A stretch of DNA of 64,000 nucleotides. It comes from Cochliopodium minus (taxonomy: Eukaryota; Discosea; Himatismenida; Cochliopodiidae). Where the stretch lies: positions 88,138-152,137 of the forward strand of contig JAMYWO010000077.1 in the NCBI GenBank assembly GCA_024220525.1. The letters are read 5' to 3'. Below the pieces are notes generated by a model. It did not search any database. It was not told where the DNA came from and worked only from the letters and a program-made list of their open reading frames with translations. Shown piece after piece: positions 32,448-45,203 of this stretch. The position numbers and the translations under genes were made by a program. Each line of letters starts with the position of its first letter. Within the stretch, counting starts at the first letter, position 1.

Positions 32448-35212
32448 TCAACCATCGAGAACATGAATGGCCTGGGTGATCACACCTAAAATAAAAAGAT
32501 ATAGAATCCAAGATTAAATTTTTTTTTGTGTTGTTTATACCATTAAAATTCTCATTTCCAGTGGGGATGATCTCAGAAGCAGGCAACAAGAAACCATAAC
32601 GACCTTAAATATAAATTAAAATTATAAGCAATGAAAATGGATCTCCCAATTGGGAATTAATTTTAATGAGATTCCAATACACGAAATAATTAATTGTATA
32701 TTTGTGGATGAAATTTTTTTTTTATTATCGTGAAAAATGAAAAATGAATCCTGGTGACAATTTTCTGGCCAATAATATTTAATAGGATGTTTCATAAACT
32801 AAAAAAAAAAAAAGGAATTTACCTGTATCACGAAGTTCGACGGTTTGGGAATACAAAGTTCCCTCATAGTATCCGTACTACAATTTTTTTTTTTTTGATG
32901 TAAATGGGAATGAAATTTATTAAAAAAAAAAGGTGAACTTACATCGTCAAAACCTCCACTTCCTTCAATCAAAAAAAAAAAATTATATAAAAATAAAATA
33001 TTAAGATTTTTAAATTGATGATTAAAAATTAAAATAAAAATGTCTTACCTATCCCAAAAGAACCAGCAGTTCCTACAGTGTATGTTTTGCCGTCAATTTG
33101 CTTGACAGAAGCCACGTACTTTCTTGCCAAAGTGGTTTGGAGGGTATAGTCTGGTTCTTGAGGTTTTGAAGTGGTCCAACCCCATGGAGTCTAAAATAAA
33201 AAAATAAAAAATAAAATTTAAAAAAAAAATATAAAATTAATTAAATGAAAAAAATTAAAATTAAAATGTTTTTTTACCATGACTTCTTGTCCATAACTGT
33301 GATAATCTATTACACATTAAGTTTTGAATCAAAATTTCAATTAAAAAAAAAAATACCAGTACTGACAACGACATTGACCAATGACTTCCAGTAAGCAATG
33401 ACGTTACGTACTTCAATTTCAGAAGCAGCACTAGAACCTGATAAAAAAAAAAAAATTACAGAAAATAAAATGTCAAAAATAAAAATTTAAACCCATGTAT
33501 GTGTCTGAACTAAATTTTTTTTTTATCGTGTTTTTTTAAAAATTATTTTTAAAATAAAAAGTGATGAAACTAATTCATACCAAGGATTGCTTGAAGATCC
33601 ACCTTTTAAAATTAAAAAAGCAGGCATAAATATTTAACAAAAACCAAATTTTTTTTATTTTTATATTTCAAAATTTTTCTTTTTATATTTCAAATTTTAT
33701 TTTTTTACCTCTGTTCCAGTAGGCTGGCCAGTTTCTGTTGGTGTCCACACCATAGCAACTAGAACCAGCTGGTGGTGTTCTTCTATTTTTTCTCCACATT
33801 CTGTCATTCTATGAAAAAAAAAAAGGTTGAAATAATAAATAAATAAAAAAAATTTGAAAAATTTTTTGAAAAAAAAAAGTTACAGTTCTAGAATATGTAT
33901 AACCGTCAGGGTTGACCATGACCTTTGTTTTTTTAAATTAAAAAATAATAAGACAACAAAAAGAGTGGAAATGACAAATCAAAATGAAACGTACAACGAA
34001 TCTCCAGTTCAATTCTACCAATTGAAAAAAAAATAAAAAGAGTTTTTTTTTTAAAATTTTTTTTAAAAAATCTTCACCATCAACTATTCTTGTAACAGTT
34101 GGATTTTTTCCGTACGCTTCAACCTTTTTTTTTTTTTGAAAAAAAATTAACGAAGAAAATAAATTTAAAAGAAATCTTACGAGACCTGGAAGTGCAAAGC
34201 ACATAAAAAAATTAAAAATGATTTTAATGAACGTAATTTACTGTAGATGATGTAACTGACTGTCATGTGACCTATTTAAATGGGAGATTTATAAAAAAAA
34301 AAATGATAAAATTAAAAGGGTTTTTACTAATCCATTCTCTACGAAATTAAAAAAAAAAAATTATTGATTATATTAGAAAAGCTTTTGTCTTTACCTCGAG
34401 TGTTGATTCTTTTTTTTTTTAAAAGTAAAATTTACAAAAGTTTTTTTGAAAATTTTTTTTGTTGGTTACAGATTGATAGTAGATGGTTTTATCAGATTCT
34501 TGGTTGACTCCATTCAGTTCTATGGCGTACATTGTTCTGTTTTGGTGTGTTTTTCCTTTTTAGAAATTGGGATAAATTTAATAGAGCATTATATAATAAT
34601 TTGGGGATCATTATGAAAAATATATTTTATAGAAAGGAAAATATTTATTTTGGATGTGATTCATCTTCATAAAAAAATTTGGAAATACTTTAAATAACAT
34701 GAATGATGTTATAGTATATAAGTATATATATAAATTTTTGATATTGTTGGATTTAAGAATGAATATTGAAGGATAATATAAAAATAAAATATAAATCTAC
34801 CAATTTCGACCATTGTCAAGAGGGAAGGATACTTGTCCACAAGATCATTCATCCATTGGACTATCTCGTCATAGGAATGATAGCTCTCGAAGAAATTATC
34901 AGATCTTGCCTTGCTGCGATGGTCAGAATGTTCAATAGCACTTTGTAAATCAGGAATGAAATCGACACATTGAAAGAAGGATTTATATTTTTCGAGTTCT
35001 TTTTCTTGTTCAGGTGTTATATGTACATCCAATTTTCCTGGGCTCAAATCCCATATATCTATGTTATGTGTCTCTGCATATTTCTTTATCTTGGGTACCA
35101 AAATCTTGTCGAAGGTGCATCTCAAAACCTTATGGCCGCTATATTTCACGCTATATGCATTGAGAACATGCAAGATCGAAAAGAGGATGAATATATAGAT
35201 TATACCCTTCAT
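32448..35212 (-). CDS. Secreted zinc carboxypeptidase, M14A family, with propeptide
   Basis: About 430 residues in some 16 exons. ATG 35212 opens a signal peptide ([19 protein letters not shown]), then a propeptide ([24 protein letters not shown]) and the catalytic domain. Active-site residues are all present: the HxxE zinc pair in NQHSREWI, the Arg/Asn pair in GVDTNRNW, the third zinc His in DYHSYGQ, and the catalytic Glu in VELRDTG followed by YGF. It should be an active extracellular or lysosomal exopeptidase after removal of the propeptide. The zinc motif is spread over exons of 14 nt (34395-34408) and 11 nt (34328-34338), and a 5-nt exon lies at 34181-34185 (SYIIYS-L-VEAYG). The first long intron, inside the [17 protein letters not shown] segment, is about 150 nt. 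Confidence 0.9.
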
Positions 35213-35355
35213 AGATCTTCTATTTTTTTTTTTTTATTCAAAAATTAAAAAACAAATTCTTTCAAATCTATAGATGTCATCATAATTTAAAGATATATTT
35301 CACAAAAAAATTATAAAGCTTTAGTAATTTTATTTATTTACACAAACAAAAAAAT

Positions 35356-36269
35356 ATGGAGATAGAAAAAAATGGAACAAATGTCACAATCATGAAATTA
35401 GATTTCAATAAATTCATCTTTATAAAAAATAAAGATGGGATGGATGCCTTTAACTGCGGAGCCATCACAAATCTGATCCCCAACTCCTCAATAATAGAGA
35501 TGAGAGTGAAAATAATCAAATCAACTTATGCACAAACGATGTTTGGTATAATGCCACAAGATAAATTTCGATTAGATGGCAAATTATCAAACTATTATTT
35601 TTTCAACAACAATTATGATTTGAAGGGGATATTCTATTGCCCATATGATTCCACCTTTTACCTCAATCCAACCATCAATACAAGGGAAAAAAGCAAATGG
35701 GAGAATTGGTCAGAAGGTAATCAAAAAATTATTCTGAATTATATTAATTATATTAAATAAACTTACATTATTAACTCATAACGTGATATCATTTTAAAGA
35801 ATCAGTTTTATTAATTATTCGTGAAATCATCTATGATAAACATATCTCCAGAATCAAATTAATAATTCTATATTTAACTTTATCTCCAATCGATTTTTAT
35901 AAAAAATTATTTCTCCTTCTGATGATTTCCATTTTAGGATCAGAATATGTTGTAAGAATGGATCGCAAGAAAAAAAAAATAAAATTTTCCAAAGTTAGTG
36001 CAAATGTGATTGAGCACGAGTTTGACTACCCACCAGAAGTTGACAACTGGTGTTTCGCCTTCGACATAGTTCACCAAAAGGATCAGTACCAAGTTGAGTT
36101 CATTTGTATGGATTGGTCTCCAGAGAATAACAAGTTTTTTTCGCGGTCTTTTCAAAGAGGAATCTTCTCTTTTTGCTTATGTTTAAAGAGATTGAATTCC
36201 CTAAAAGGAATAAAACTCCCAAAGTTCATCATCTACGAAATAATCAAGAAAATCGACATTTTTACTTAA
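35356..36269 (+). CDS. Unrecognised two-exon protein, possibly SPRY-like
   Basis: ATG 35356 (MEIEKNGTNVTIMKLDF). Exon 1 ends at about 35716 in EG|, and exon 2 starts at about 35939 (SEYVVRMDRKKKKIKF). The intron of about 220 nt is unusually long for this window and could hide a small exon. The product has alternating hydrophobic strands, with NWCFAFDIVHQKDQYQVEF and MFGIMPQDKF, suggesting a beta-sandwich such as SPRY. The tail LPKFIIYEIIKKIDIF looks F-box- or BTB-adaptor-like. The family call is a guess from pattern only. Confidence 0.55.
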
Positions 36270-36431
36270 TTTGATTCACAGTGCAAGCTAACATCTCAAG
36301 TTCGAAAATTAAAATTAATAAAATTAAAAATTAAGGCTATATTCCTTCGAACATCAAAATATAAAACACAATTCGCTTCCAATAATTATCCCCAGAACTA
36401 TAGTTCAAATTTTAATAAAAAGAGGTATTTT

Positions 36432-37575
36432 TTAATTTTTGATCATCGAGCTAAATGATCTTTTTTCTGATCTGGATCCTTTAGAGTTTTGCAACATCTT
36501 TGCCAATGTTTTTGACTTCATCTGAGGAAATATGTGTTGAAAAAAAGGCACAGGTGTAGAATTCTGTTCCCAACAATAGAACGCCCAATGGGAAATGGAA
36601 TCATACATAGACTTGGTGATGACACAATCATTGTCCATGTAAAGAAGAATTTTCTTCAAAATTATTTTTGGAGGGAAAAATTTGTGGGTAGAAACAATTT
36701 TTACAAACAAAATTCTAAAACAAACCAGAAAGTTTATTGTCAATTTGAGAAAATCAAGAATAGTTTTTTCCAAGTAAACAGAATCTTCACCCGAAAATGT
36801 TTTAACTTCTTCGAAAAGGGCTTTTCTCATTGATTTTTGAAATGTAAAATCTGCTCCATTCTTAAGTAAATAGAGTAGTCTTGAAACTTTTTTATTAATT
36901 TTATCTCTTTTGCACATAATTCCTCTAACAATGACAGATGTCGGCTTTTAAAAAAAATTTTTAAAATGAAAAAATATAGAAAAAAAATTCACAGATATTC
37001 CAAGTCTGGCGCAAGTGTTCAAATCAACTTTATTCTCAATGAATAATTTAAAAATTTTCCAGCTTCCAAATTGGCAAAAATGAAAAATAGGTGTAGAGAG
37101 GCTTACATTGACTCCCATTTCTATCAATTTTTGGATCAACACAAAATGATCAGATTTTCTCAATGATAGTATCTGAAGTGTTGTCCATTCGTTAACAGTT
37201 CCATTTATATCCGCTCCTTCTTTCATAACCTCTTCTATTTTTTTTGTTATCTCTTCCAGAGATAGTTCGCTTGTCAAATCTTTGTCATGATATTAAATAA
37301 AATCTTTAAAGATTTGAAATTTTTTTTACAATAAGATAATCTTTCGGTGGGATTTTCAGAGTTTTTGTACTTTAAAAAATCTAATGAGAGAATCAATTAA
37401 TTTTATCGCAAAAGAATTAATAATTTTACCTCGGGCGCTTTTTTGATAAAATTTATTTAATTTAATATTGCAATCATAAAGTTTACCTTTTTCCTGAGTA
37501 ACCCACTAAAAATTTGATTCTTGGCTTTTTTTTTTAAATGAACATCATTCAACTTAAACAAAACAAATTTACCAT
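36432..37575 (-). CDS. Ankyrin-type repeat protein assembled from tiny exons
   Basis: The continuous frame needs this order: ATG alone (37575-37573), an exon of 38 nt (PRIKFLVGYSGK), an 8-nt exon (37430-37437, CGCCCGAG), an exon starting DFLKYKNSENP, then the body. The body shows ankyrin-like helices (LIQKLIEMGVNVSLSTPIF, IFKLFIENKVDLNTCARLG, LLYLLKNGADFTFQ). The C-terminus is basic. Skipping the 8-nt exon gives stops in the combinations I tried, so it is probably real. The role is unknown; such proteins are protein-binding adaptors. It lies on the same strand as, and just downstream of, the large GLUG gene. Confidence 0.6.
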
Positions 37576-37694
37576 CTCTCAATTTTTTTTTTTATTTTCA
37601 GAAAAAAGAATCTTGAAATTTGCTAAAAAGGATTTAAAAAAAAAGGAATTTTCTTGAAAGATTTTATTGAGGATTCCAAAGATAGGAATTTTTT

Positions 37695-40600
37695 TTATTT
37701 GTGGTTCATTTCGATTGCGATATCTCGCAAGATCTTGTCTTGTCTGGCTTTAACCCTCAAGAAAATAACTAAAATAATTAAAATTACAATAATGGATCCA
37801 CCAACAGCTCCAACGACAATTCTAAACAAAAAAAAAAAAATGAGAATGGTTCAAGAATAATCTTTATAGAAAAAAAAAGAATTGAGATACCCAATGATAG
37901 CTCCTTTAGAAAGTCCTCCTATTATAAAGAATAAATTTATTTGATCAAAAAAAAAAAAGCACACATAACATAATACCTTTACAATTAGCATTGAGAGTGG
38001 AAGAAAGGGATGCAGAAAGGGTGTTGATTTGGTTGTTGAGAGAGGAAGAAATCTGATCACACTTGTTGTTCTTGTAAGTGGGTTTAACTGAAAACTGAGA
38101 TGGAGTAATGGCTACTTTTTGAGGACAAGAGTAAGAAACGAGAACCACCGTTGTGTTTCCTTTGGTGGGTTGTTTTTCCAACAATAGACTCACATTTCCA
38201 TTTAATTCGACACAACCAGATATATTTAATGAACCTTAATTAAAAAAATTGAAGGTAAATAAACATGATTTTTAATTTTAAATTACATAAAAAAAGAATG
38301 GTTCAAAAAAAAATGATGTAAAAAAAAAATTAAGTGAAAAAAAAGAAAAATGAAAATTTAAAAATCGTTTCAAAAATAAAAAAGTACCAGTAGTATCGGT
38401 GATGCTCGATGAAACAATCAAAATGGAAGAATTTTGAGTTTGGTTGAAATTACCTTTTATGTGTAGCACAGTTTGGTTCAAAATCAAAAAAGATCCCTGG
38501 CTAGTTTCTACATTGGTGTTGATCACAATGTTGGTTTGAACAAGAGTCACATTTTCAGAAATGATAAACTTGCTGTTTGAAGAAATGGGGGTGTAAGTAT
38601 AACCCCACTCATTGTTTGTTAAAACACAAGAAATATTAAACAAGCTCAGATCTGCATTGAGTCCTTTAAAGATAATGGGAAAAAATTAAAATTAAAATGA
38701 AAATAAAAAATAAAATTAAAAAATGTAATTAAATATTCTCTCTTTTTTTTTTTTACCCTTCATTCCACAAAACTGACAATTTGGCACATTAAATAAACAA
38801 GAAGCGGGAATAATAGAAGCAGATGTAGAAGGTAGAATAGTGGATCTAGAAGTACTTGTGATGTTTGTAGAAGGAGTGGGTGTGATAGGTGTGAAAGTAG
38901 GAGCTGTAGTCGATATTGTGGGAAGCATTGTTGAAGGTGTGGTTGTTGAAGGTGTGGTTGTTGAAGGTGTGATTGTTGAAGGTGTGATTGTGGAGGGGAT
39001 GATTGTAGAAGGAGGAAAAGTGATGCAAAAGTTGAATGAGCCCGATCCTATTTCTATCCCTAGCCTGCCCCCCTTCCAAATGGAGCATTGATCATAATCT
39101 ACTTCAACTTGTTTTATCTATAAATAAAAAGATATTTAAACTCTAAAAAAATATTAAAAAAATGAAATAAAAAATAAAAACTTTCTTTTAAAAAAGAAGA
39201 TTTTTGAAATATTTTTTTACTAAATTAGAGATATTATCAAATCCTGTTAATCCTGTTTGTAGTCCTACTCCAGAATTAGAAGTATTGTCATAAAAAGTAT
39301 TTACAAAAGAATAAGTGGATCCCATGCTGTTGGCTGTTATTTGTCGACCTGTACAACCTCCTCCAAAAGTTGGTGCAGAATAACTATTCGTAATATTTGC
39401 TTCAGATACAAATTCCCCAAATAATCCAGAACAAGCTAAAAATTAAAAAAGGGTTAAAAATTAGAAAAAAATAAAAAATATTTCAATTTTTTAAATAAAA
39501 ATATATCAAATATAATTAACATAAAATATATTTCAATTTAAATACTTGTGCCAGAGTTGATTCTGCAGTTAACATAACTGTTTGACATTGTCCCCTTTGC
39601 ATTATTCCCTGGATTGATCAATCCATTCGCACTAACATTACCTGTCAATATAACTTGAGAGAGAACAAAAGCTTGGTCAATAGCAAAAGTGGTTGTTTTG
39701 GCTAAACCGTCTAAAAATGAAAAAATTTTAAAAAAAAACAATTCAGATCCAAAAAAAAAAAAAATTACAAGCACTCCAAGTAGAGATTATTGTTCCCTTA
39801 TATATTCCAGTTTTTTGGATCGTCAATGATTGACTAATGGAAAATAAAAAATTATTTTAAAAAAATCTTAAAGGATAAGCTACCTGACCCCAACAAAACC
39901 TCCAACAGAGTCATTTCCTAAATCAAAAAATTAAAAATTTTTTATTTTTCAACATTTATATTATTTGCCTTGGATGAGAAGAGAAGAAGAATTATAAGAA
40001 TCTATGTATGAATTTTGAATGATAACGTTATTCATAGAGTTTCCGACAAAACCCCCAATAGATGACCTAAATATTTTTGGATTAAATGAAAATATTTAAA
40101 AAAAAGATTAATCAAATAGACCCAGTTGCACTAATAAAAGTGTTTTTTATAATCGCATTGTTAACAAACGTGTCGATTGATAACCCAATCAAGCCCCCAA
40201 CATTATTTCCTCCTTTAATCAAATTAACTTTCCCAAGAGTGTTATTCATCAAGAAATTGGTAACACTAAGAGAACCATTAGAAGCTGAAGTCACAGCTCC
40301 AACCAAATCACCTTTTTAAAAATGAATAATTTGATATTAAAAAGCTATTTAAAGTCTTTACCGGATGCCAAAATGTCCAAATTTTCTATTGTTACATTAG
40401 TAACCGTGATATTAGGGAAAACGTCCCCGAATAAGCCTCCACACATATCACCCCCAATGATTTGGTTATTAAAATTTGCTGAAGTGGTTATCTTTATGTT
40501 ACTCACTTGGTACAAACTTCCGACTGAATAAGCTATTATTTTTAAAAGAAAATTTTTAAATCATATAAAATTTAAATTAAAATTGGTATTTTATACCTGC

Positions 40601-43005
40601 AACCAAAATTCCAGCATGATCACCTTTTAATAAAATTTAAAAAAAATGCAATAAAAAAAAATTCTATTATCTAAAATTTTTTTTACAAAATGTTGAGTTT
40701 AAAATAAAGTTTGATATAGAAACTCCATCCATTATTAGTCCTTGTGATGTGCCTATAAGAATTGCACATCCCCTCCTAAATAAAAAACAAATACTTATTT
40801 CAAAAGTAAAGGAAAATAAAATTAATTTTTTACGAAGAATTAAGAGAAGTAAACATATTGCTGATAGAAGAATCAGCTGTTGAGAGGGTAAAGTTCAGGA
40901 CTGTTAAAGTTCCTATGTGTCTCCCCACAATAACAGCTATATCAGTTTTTTGGGATCCTCCAATTAGATTTATATTTTGAACAACGCTGTTTTTAACTAA
41001 ACTTCCGCCCGTGTTTAGTTGTCCTTTTATAAATGAAAAATAATGCCATTTTTTGTTTACAAAATGTTTTACCAATCAAAGCTGATGCATAACGGGTAGA
41101 AGTGATAACATTTAGAATAGATTTGTTTTGAGTGAGTATTTGGCAATTATCCATTGTAACAATAGAACTTCAAAAAAAAAGGTTTAACATACTTTTATTA
41201 AAATTTTTTAAAGAAGCTGACTTACGTATTAAAAAAAACACCAAAAAACCCCCCTGCACTATTCAAAAAAAATGAAAGACAATAACAATAGTCTATTTTT
41301 ATTTACTAAAATCCTGCATTGACTTTGATGTTGTAAACTTTAGAATTTGAAATTATAATAGAATTTGACTTTCCAACAAACCCCCCAGCTGAATAACTTG
41401 AATTATTAATTGCTGTAGAAGTGACATAGTTGTAATTCGTATCAGCTTTTGATTTGATAGTACAGTTTGTGATAACCAAAGTTGAAGTTTGGTTCGAAAA
41501 TAATCCAACCAACCCCGCCGCATTGGCTAATCTGAAGAAAAAAATTTAGTCTAAATTTTTGAATTTTAAATTTTTTGTACGTGGTCACATTGATATTTTC
41601 AAGAACGCAATTTGTAATATTGATAGACTTGTAATTTAAAATTTTAAATTCTAAAAAAAAAAAATGTAAAAAATCTACATCTATAGACGATCCAACTAAT
41701 CCTCCAGTATCAAACCCACCTTTAAAATAATATCAAAAATAATTTTAATATTAAAGAATAGTTAATTTCGAAAAGGGGACCAAAGAACTCATTCATAATG
41801 CTAGAATTGAATGCTTTTATGCTGGAACTATCAATGGTCGATCCAAAAGTGGATGTTACTGAATTTACTGAAAGAAATATTTAATGGGAATAATTCAAAG
41901 TAGTCTTTATCTTTACCTCCAACAAAACCTCCAGTACTATTCAAGATATTAAATAAATTAATAAATTTAAATAAAATGATTTTACTTATTTATTGAATTT
42001 ATCATTATGTTTTGGATGTTGCTGTTGGAAATTTGGTATGAAGTTGCAGATCCTATAAATCCCCCTATATATCATGAAAAATATCAATTGGAAGATGTAT
42101 ATTAACTTTAAAAAATTTTTTACCACAATATTTACAATCTAACATCTTGTTGTATAACAATCCTGTTCCAATTATTGAGCAATTTGTGATTCTTATATCC
42201 GTTGCAGAACCAACTTAAATAAATTGAAATAAATTCAAGAGAAAAAAATAATTATCAAAATTAACCAAATCCACCACTATTGATTCCCATGTTTATTGAT
42301 AGATTCTGTATAATAGAATTGGAAATTGTGACCTATTTTTGAACAAAAATAAAATTTTGAATGAAAATATGAAAGAATTAAAAAGAGGTACATTATTGGC
42401 AGATCCTGCAAAAGTGCCAACCTATAATCATTTGAATAGATTAACTCATCATTTTTAATATTTTCCAATCACTGTGGAAATATTTTTTTATTGAATAAAA
42501 TTAAAAATATAATTTTACGTTCATTGACAAAGTGGAGGTTGATATTGAAGTTGCCCCATTAAAAAAAATATTATTGAAAATCGAATTCTGTGAATTAGCA
42601 ACCAAAATACCCAAATTTGTAATAATTGAGGAATCTGAGTAAGAGAAGCTCTCAATGATCAGATTTTGAATAAGTGCACCATCAGTAATTTTAAATAAAG
42701 CAATATCCAAATCAACAACGAAATTTGTGATGGATAAAGAAAATAATTGTCCATCTTGTTCAAAAAAAAGATTTTTTTCGTCAAAAATAAAAGAAAAGAA
42801 TAAATATAAAAATGTAATTACCCAATATCCCTTGAAAAGTGATTGGTATTGAAGTAAAATTGGCACAAGTGATATTATTGATGAATATATATCTTCCTGT
42901 TGTATCATTCAAATTTTGTAAATCACTGCAAACTGATATGTTGTAATCCACAGAATAAACGTAAGAGATGCAAATGGTGAAAAGGAAAAAAACTAAAAAT
43001 TTCAT
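37695..43005 (-). CDS. GLUG-repeat surface protein with mucin-like stalk and one transmembrane anchor
   Basis: ATG 43005 opens a signal peptide (MKFLVFFLFTICISYVYS) and a region typical of GLUG proteins (ICSDLQNLND, then FINNITCANF). A long series of short exons carries GLUG-like units such as VGGLIGLSIDTFVNNAI and AGGFVGKSNSIIISNSK, which form a beta-helix in known relatives. Next comes a Thr/Ser/Pro stalk (TPSTTTPSTTTPST, about 38780-39060), a second beta region with NISGCVELNGNVS, and a membrane helix (IVVGAVGGSIIVILIILVI). A short basic tail ends at 37695. It is probably an adhesin or phagocytic surface receptor. I could not trace every exon between 39100 and 43000, so more than one gene is possible, but the single signal peptide and single anchor argue for one. 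Confidence 0.65.
38928..39011 (-). repeat. Tandem 15-nt repeats coding the TPST(T/I) stalk
   Basis: About six head-to-tail copies of a 15-nt unit (gttgaaggtgtggtt on the plus strand, with small changes) lie in the coding sequence of the GLUG protein. Each codes a TPST-type pentapeptide, a likely O-glycosylated stalk. The copies are nearly identical, so copy number probably varies among strains. Confidence 0.8.
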
Positions 43006-43108
43006 TGTAAGAATTTGAAATTTTTTTTTATTTTTCTTTCAAGAAATCCATTTTTAAATTCAAGATTCTGAAAATATCTCAAAGCAAATTAACTTTGATA
43101 TATAAAAA

Positions 43109-45203
43109 ATGAAACGAGTTTTGATTTTATTGTTTGGTTTCATTTATTTTATGGAATGTCAGAATTTTGTTGATGTATTCAATAAAGGAGAAAGAGGATA
43201 TTATTGTAAAATTTATTTTCTTCAATTTCATAGCTAAATTATTCCTTCTAAAGGCATCAAAATTCCCGATATCCTTGTGACAAAAAATAACACCATAATA
43301 GCATTTGGAGAAGCAAGAATGAATAGCTGTTCTGATTTTACATGGACAGATTTGGTTTATAAGAAAAGGTATATAGGAACGGAATTTTTTTCAAATTTGA
43401 AAAATTTAATATTTATGGTCCATCTTGAATATATTTGATCCTAAATAGTTATGATGGAGGAAATACTTGGTAAAGAATGAAAACTTTTTATACAATCAAA
43501 TTTGAGGACTATGAACCAAAATTTAGGACCAATTGTAACCTTAAAATTACAATTATATCAAATAAAATAAAAGAAAACAATAAAACCAATAGTGACAGTT
43601 TTGTATTCCAATTCATCACAAACAGACAAGAATGTAATTGGTAAATCAATTCAAATCTTCAAAATATTTAAAAATAAAAAAACAATTTCTCAAAACATAG
43701 GAAATGCAGCACCAGTGCAACTAAGAGAAAACAATAGAATTTTAGTTCCTTTCTGTAGGAACAACTTTGAAGTATGGCTCACTTACAGTGATGATGACGT
43801 AAATCTTCTCTATCAACATTATTGATTAAAATTGTTATGATGATGAATAGGGAGTTACTTGGTCTAAGCCTTACCAAATAGAAAATGTCACTTTACCAAA
43901 TTGGTGATTATTTTCCTTGTTTTTTTGTTTCTTTTTTTTTTCATTTAGAAAATGCTTTAGGCAATGGTAAAAAAAAACAACCAATTTTTTTCTTCATTTT
44001 AATCTCAAACTTAATGAAGGATTGGGACAGGTTTGAAATTTTTAGAAGAAATTTTGTTTTATTTTATTTTATTTTATTTTATTTTATTTTATTTCAAATA
44101 ATGAAAGGCCCTCCATCAAGTATCCAACTTTCAACAGGAAGAATCATCACACCTTCTTATCATGGTACAGAAATTCTAAATATTTTCAATATTTAACACT
44201 GACACCATACCCTAGATGATAACAACCACAGTAAAATCCCAAGGAAATATGATTAATTTAAAACCATGAATTAATGTTTTTTTAAACTTTTAAAAGAGGA
44301 TGATGCGTAATATTTTAGTTGAAATTATAATTTACTTTTAATTTTTTTTTTTTTTTAAAAAAAGGGACTTCTCAGAAGGGTAACCAATTTTACTTTGTTC
44401 ATGTTTAATTTTCCCTTTCACTAATTTTATTTTCTTTCAGACATATTATGTACAGCGACGACCTCGGAAAAACCTGGCACATCGGAGGATTTATTGAAGA
44501 TTTAAATTTTCCTAATGAATGTCAAGCTGTGGAATTAAAGAACGGGTCTCTATTGGCAAGAATTTTGAATGAAGTGAATAAAATTTATTTTAAAAAAAAA
44601 AAAAAAAATTTTAGGTAAACTCAAGAACATTGGGTACAAAAAGATTGAAATCAATTTCCAACGATGGTGGAAATCATTTTGTTCATATTTCCGATTTTAA
44701 TGACATCTATGGTATCACATCACAATCTCCTATTTTAAAGGTTTAACTGTTATTACCTTTATAAAGGTCCTTTTGGAGGATGTGAAGGTAAAAATTCTTT
44801 TTTTTTTTTTTTTGATAAAAAATTGAATAAAACACAAAAAAAAATATATATTTAAGGATCTACAATAATGTCAGAAAATGGTACCATGTACTTCAGTAAC
44901 CCCTTTGACAAATCTTTTTTGAGATTCAATATGAGTATCCACTATTCAACTGATGAAGGTTTTTTTTAAAAAAAAAAAATTAATAAAAAAAATTAAATAA
45001 AAAAAAATTTAAAAGATATTCATTACTAATTGTTATTAGGGAATAATTGGAATTACTACAAGACTATCAATCCTGGGAGAAGTGGATACAGCGCTTTGTC
45101 TTTTCTTCCTAATAAAAGATTAGGTCTTTTATTTGAAAGATCAAATCAAACAATTCTAGATTTTGTGTTTGTGCCCGACCACATATCTTTTGTCATTGTT
45201 TAA
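43109..45203 (+). CDS. Secreted exo-alpha-sialidase (GH33-like), micro-exon rich
   Basis: About 400 residues in some 15 exons from ATG 43109, with a signal peptide (MKRVLILLFGFIYFMEC). Sialidase signatures in order: an RIP-type box reading KIP, IIAFGEAR, Asp box SYDGGNTW, PVQLRENNRILVPF, Asp box SDDDGVTW, NWQWIGTGPPSSIQL, ITPSYHG, Asp box SDDLGKTW, the nucleophile-region NECQAVELKNGSLLAR, SNDGGNHF, and the C-terminal GYSALSFLPNKRLGLLFER. It should cleave terminal sialic acid outside the cell or in lysosomes. Exons of 8 nt (43527-43534), 6 nt (43961-43966), 11 nt (44020-44030) and 10 nt (44297-44306) are needed to keep the frame and restore family motifs. The first of the three substrate-binding arginines is lysine here. 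Confidence 0.87.
44053..44094 (+). repeat. (ATTTT)n microsatellite in a sialidase intron
   Basis: Eight or so perfect copies of ATTTT sit in the intron that follows the 11-nt exon. This intron is longer (85 nt) than its neighbours, fitting simple expansion. Confidence 0.9.

Noticed and set aside
38846-39088. His/Asn repeat protein (HNHTFNN units) in the GLUG gene
   Set aside because: An out-of-frame reading of the 15-nt TPST repeat; the in-frame version continues into the neighbouring exons.
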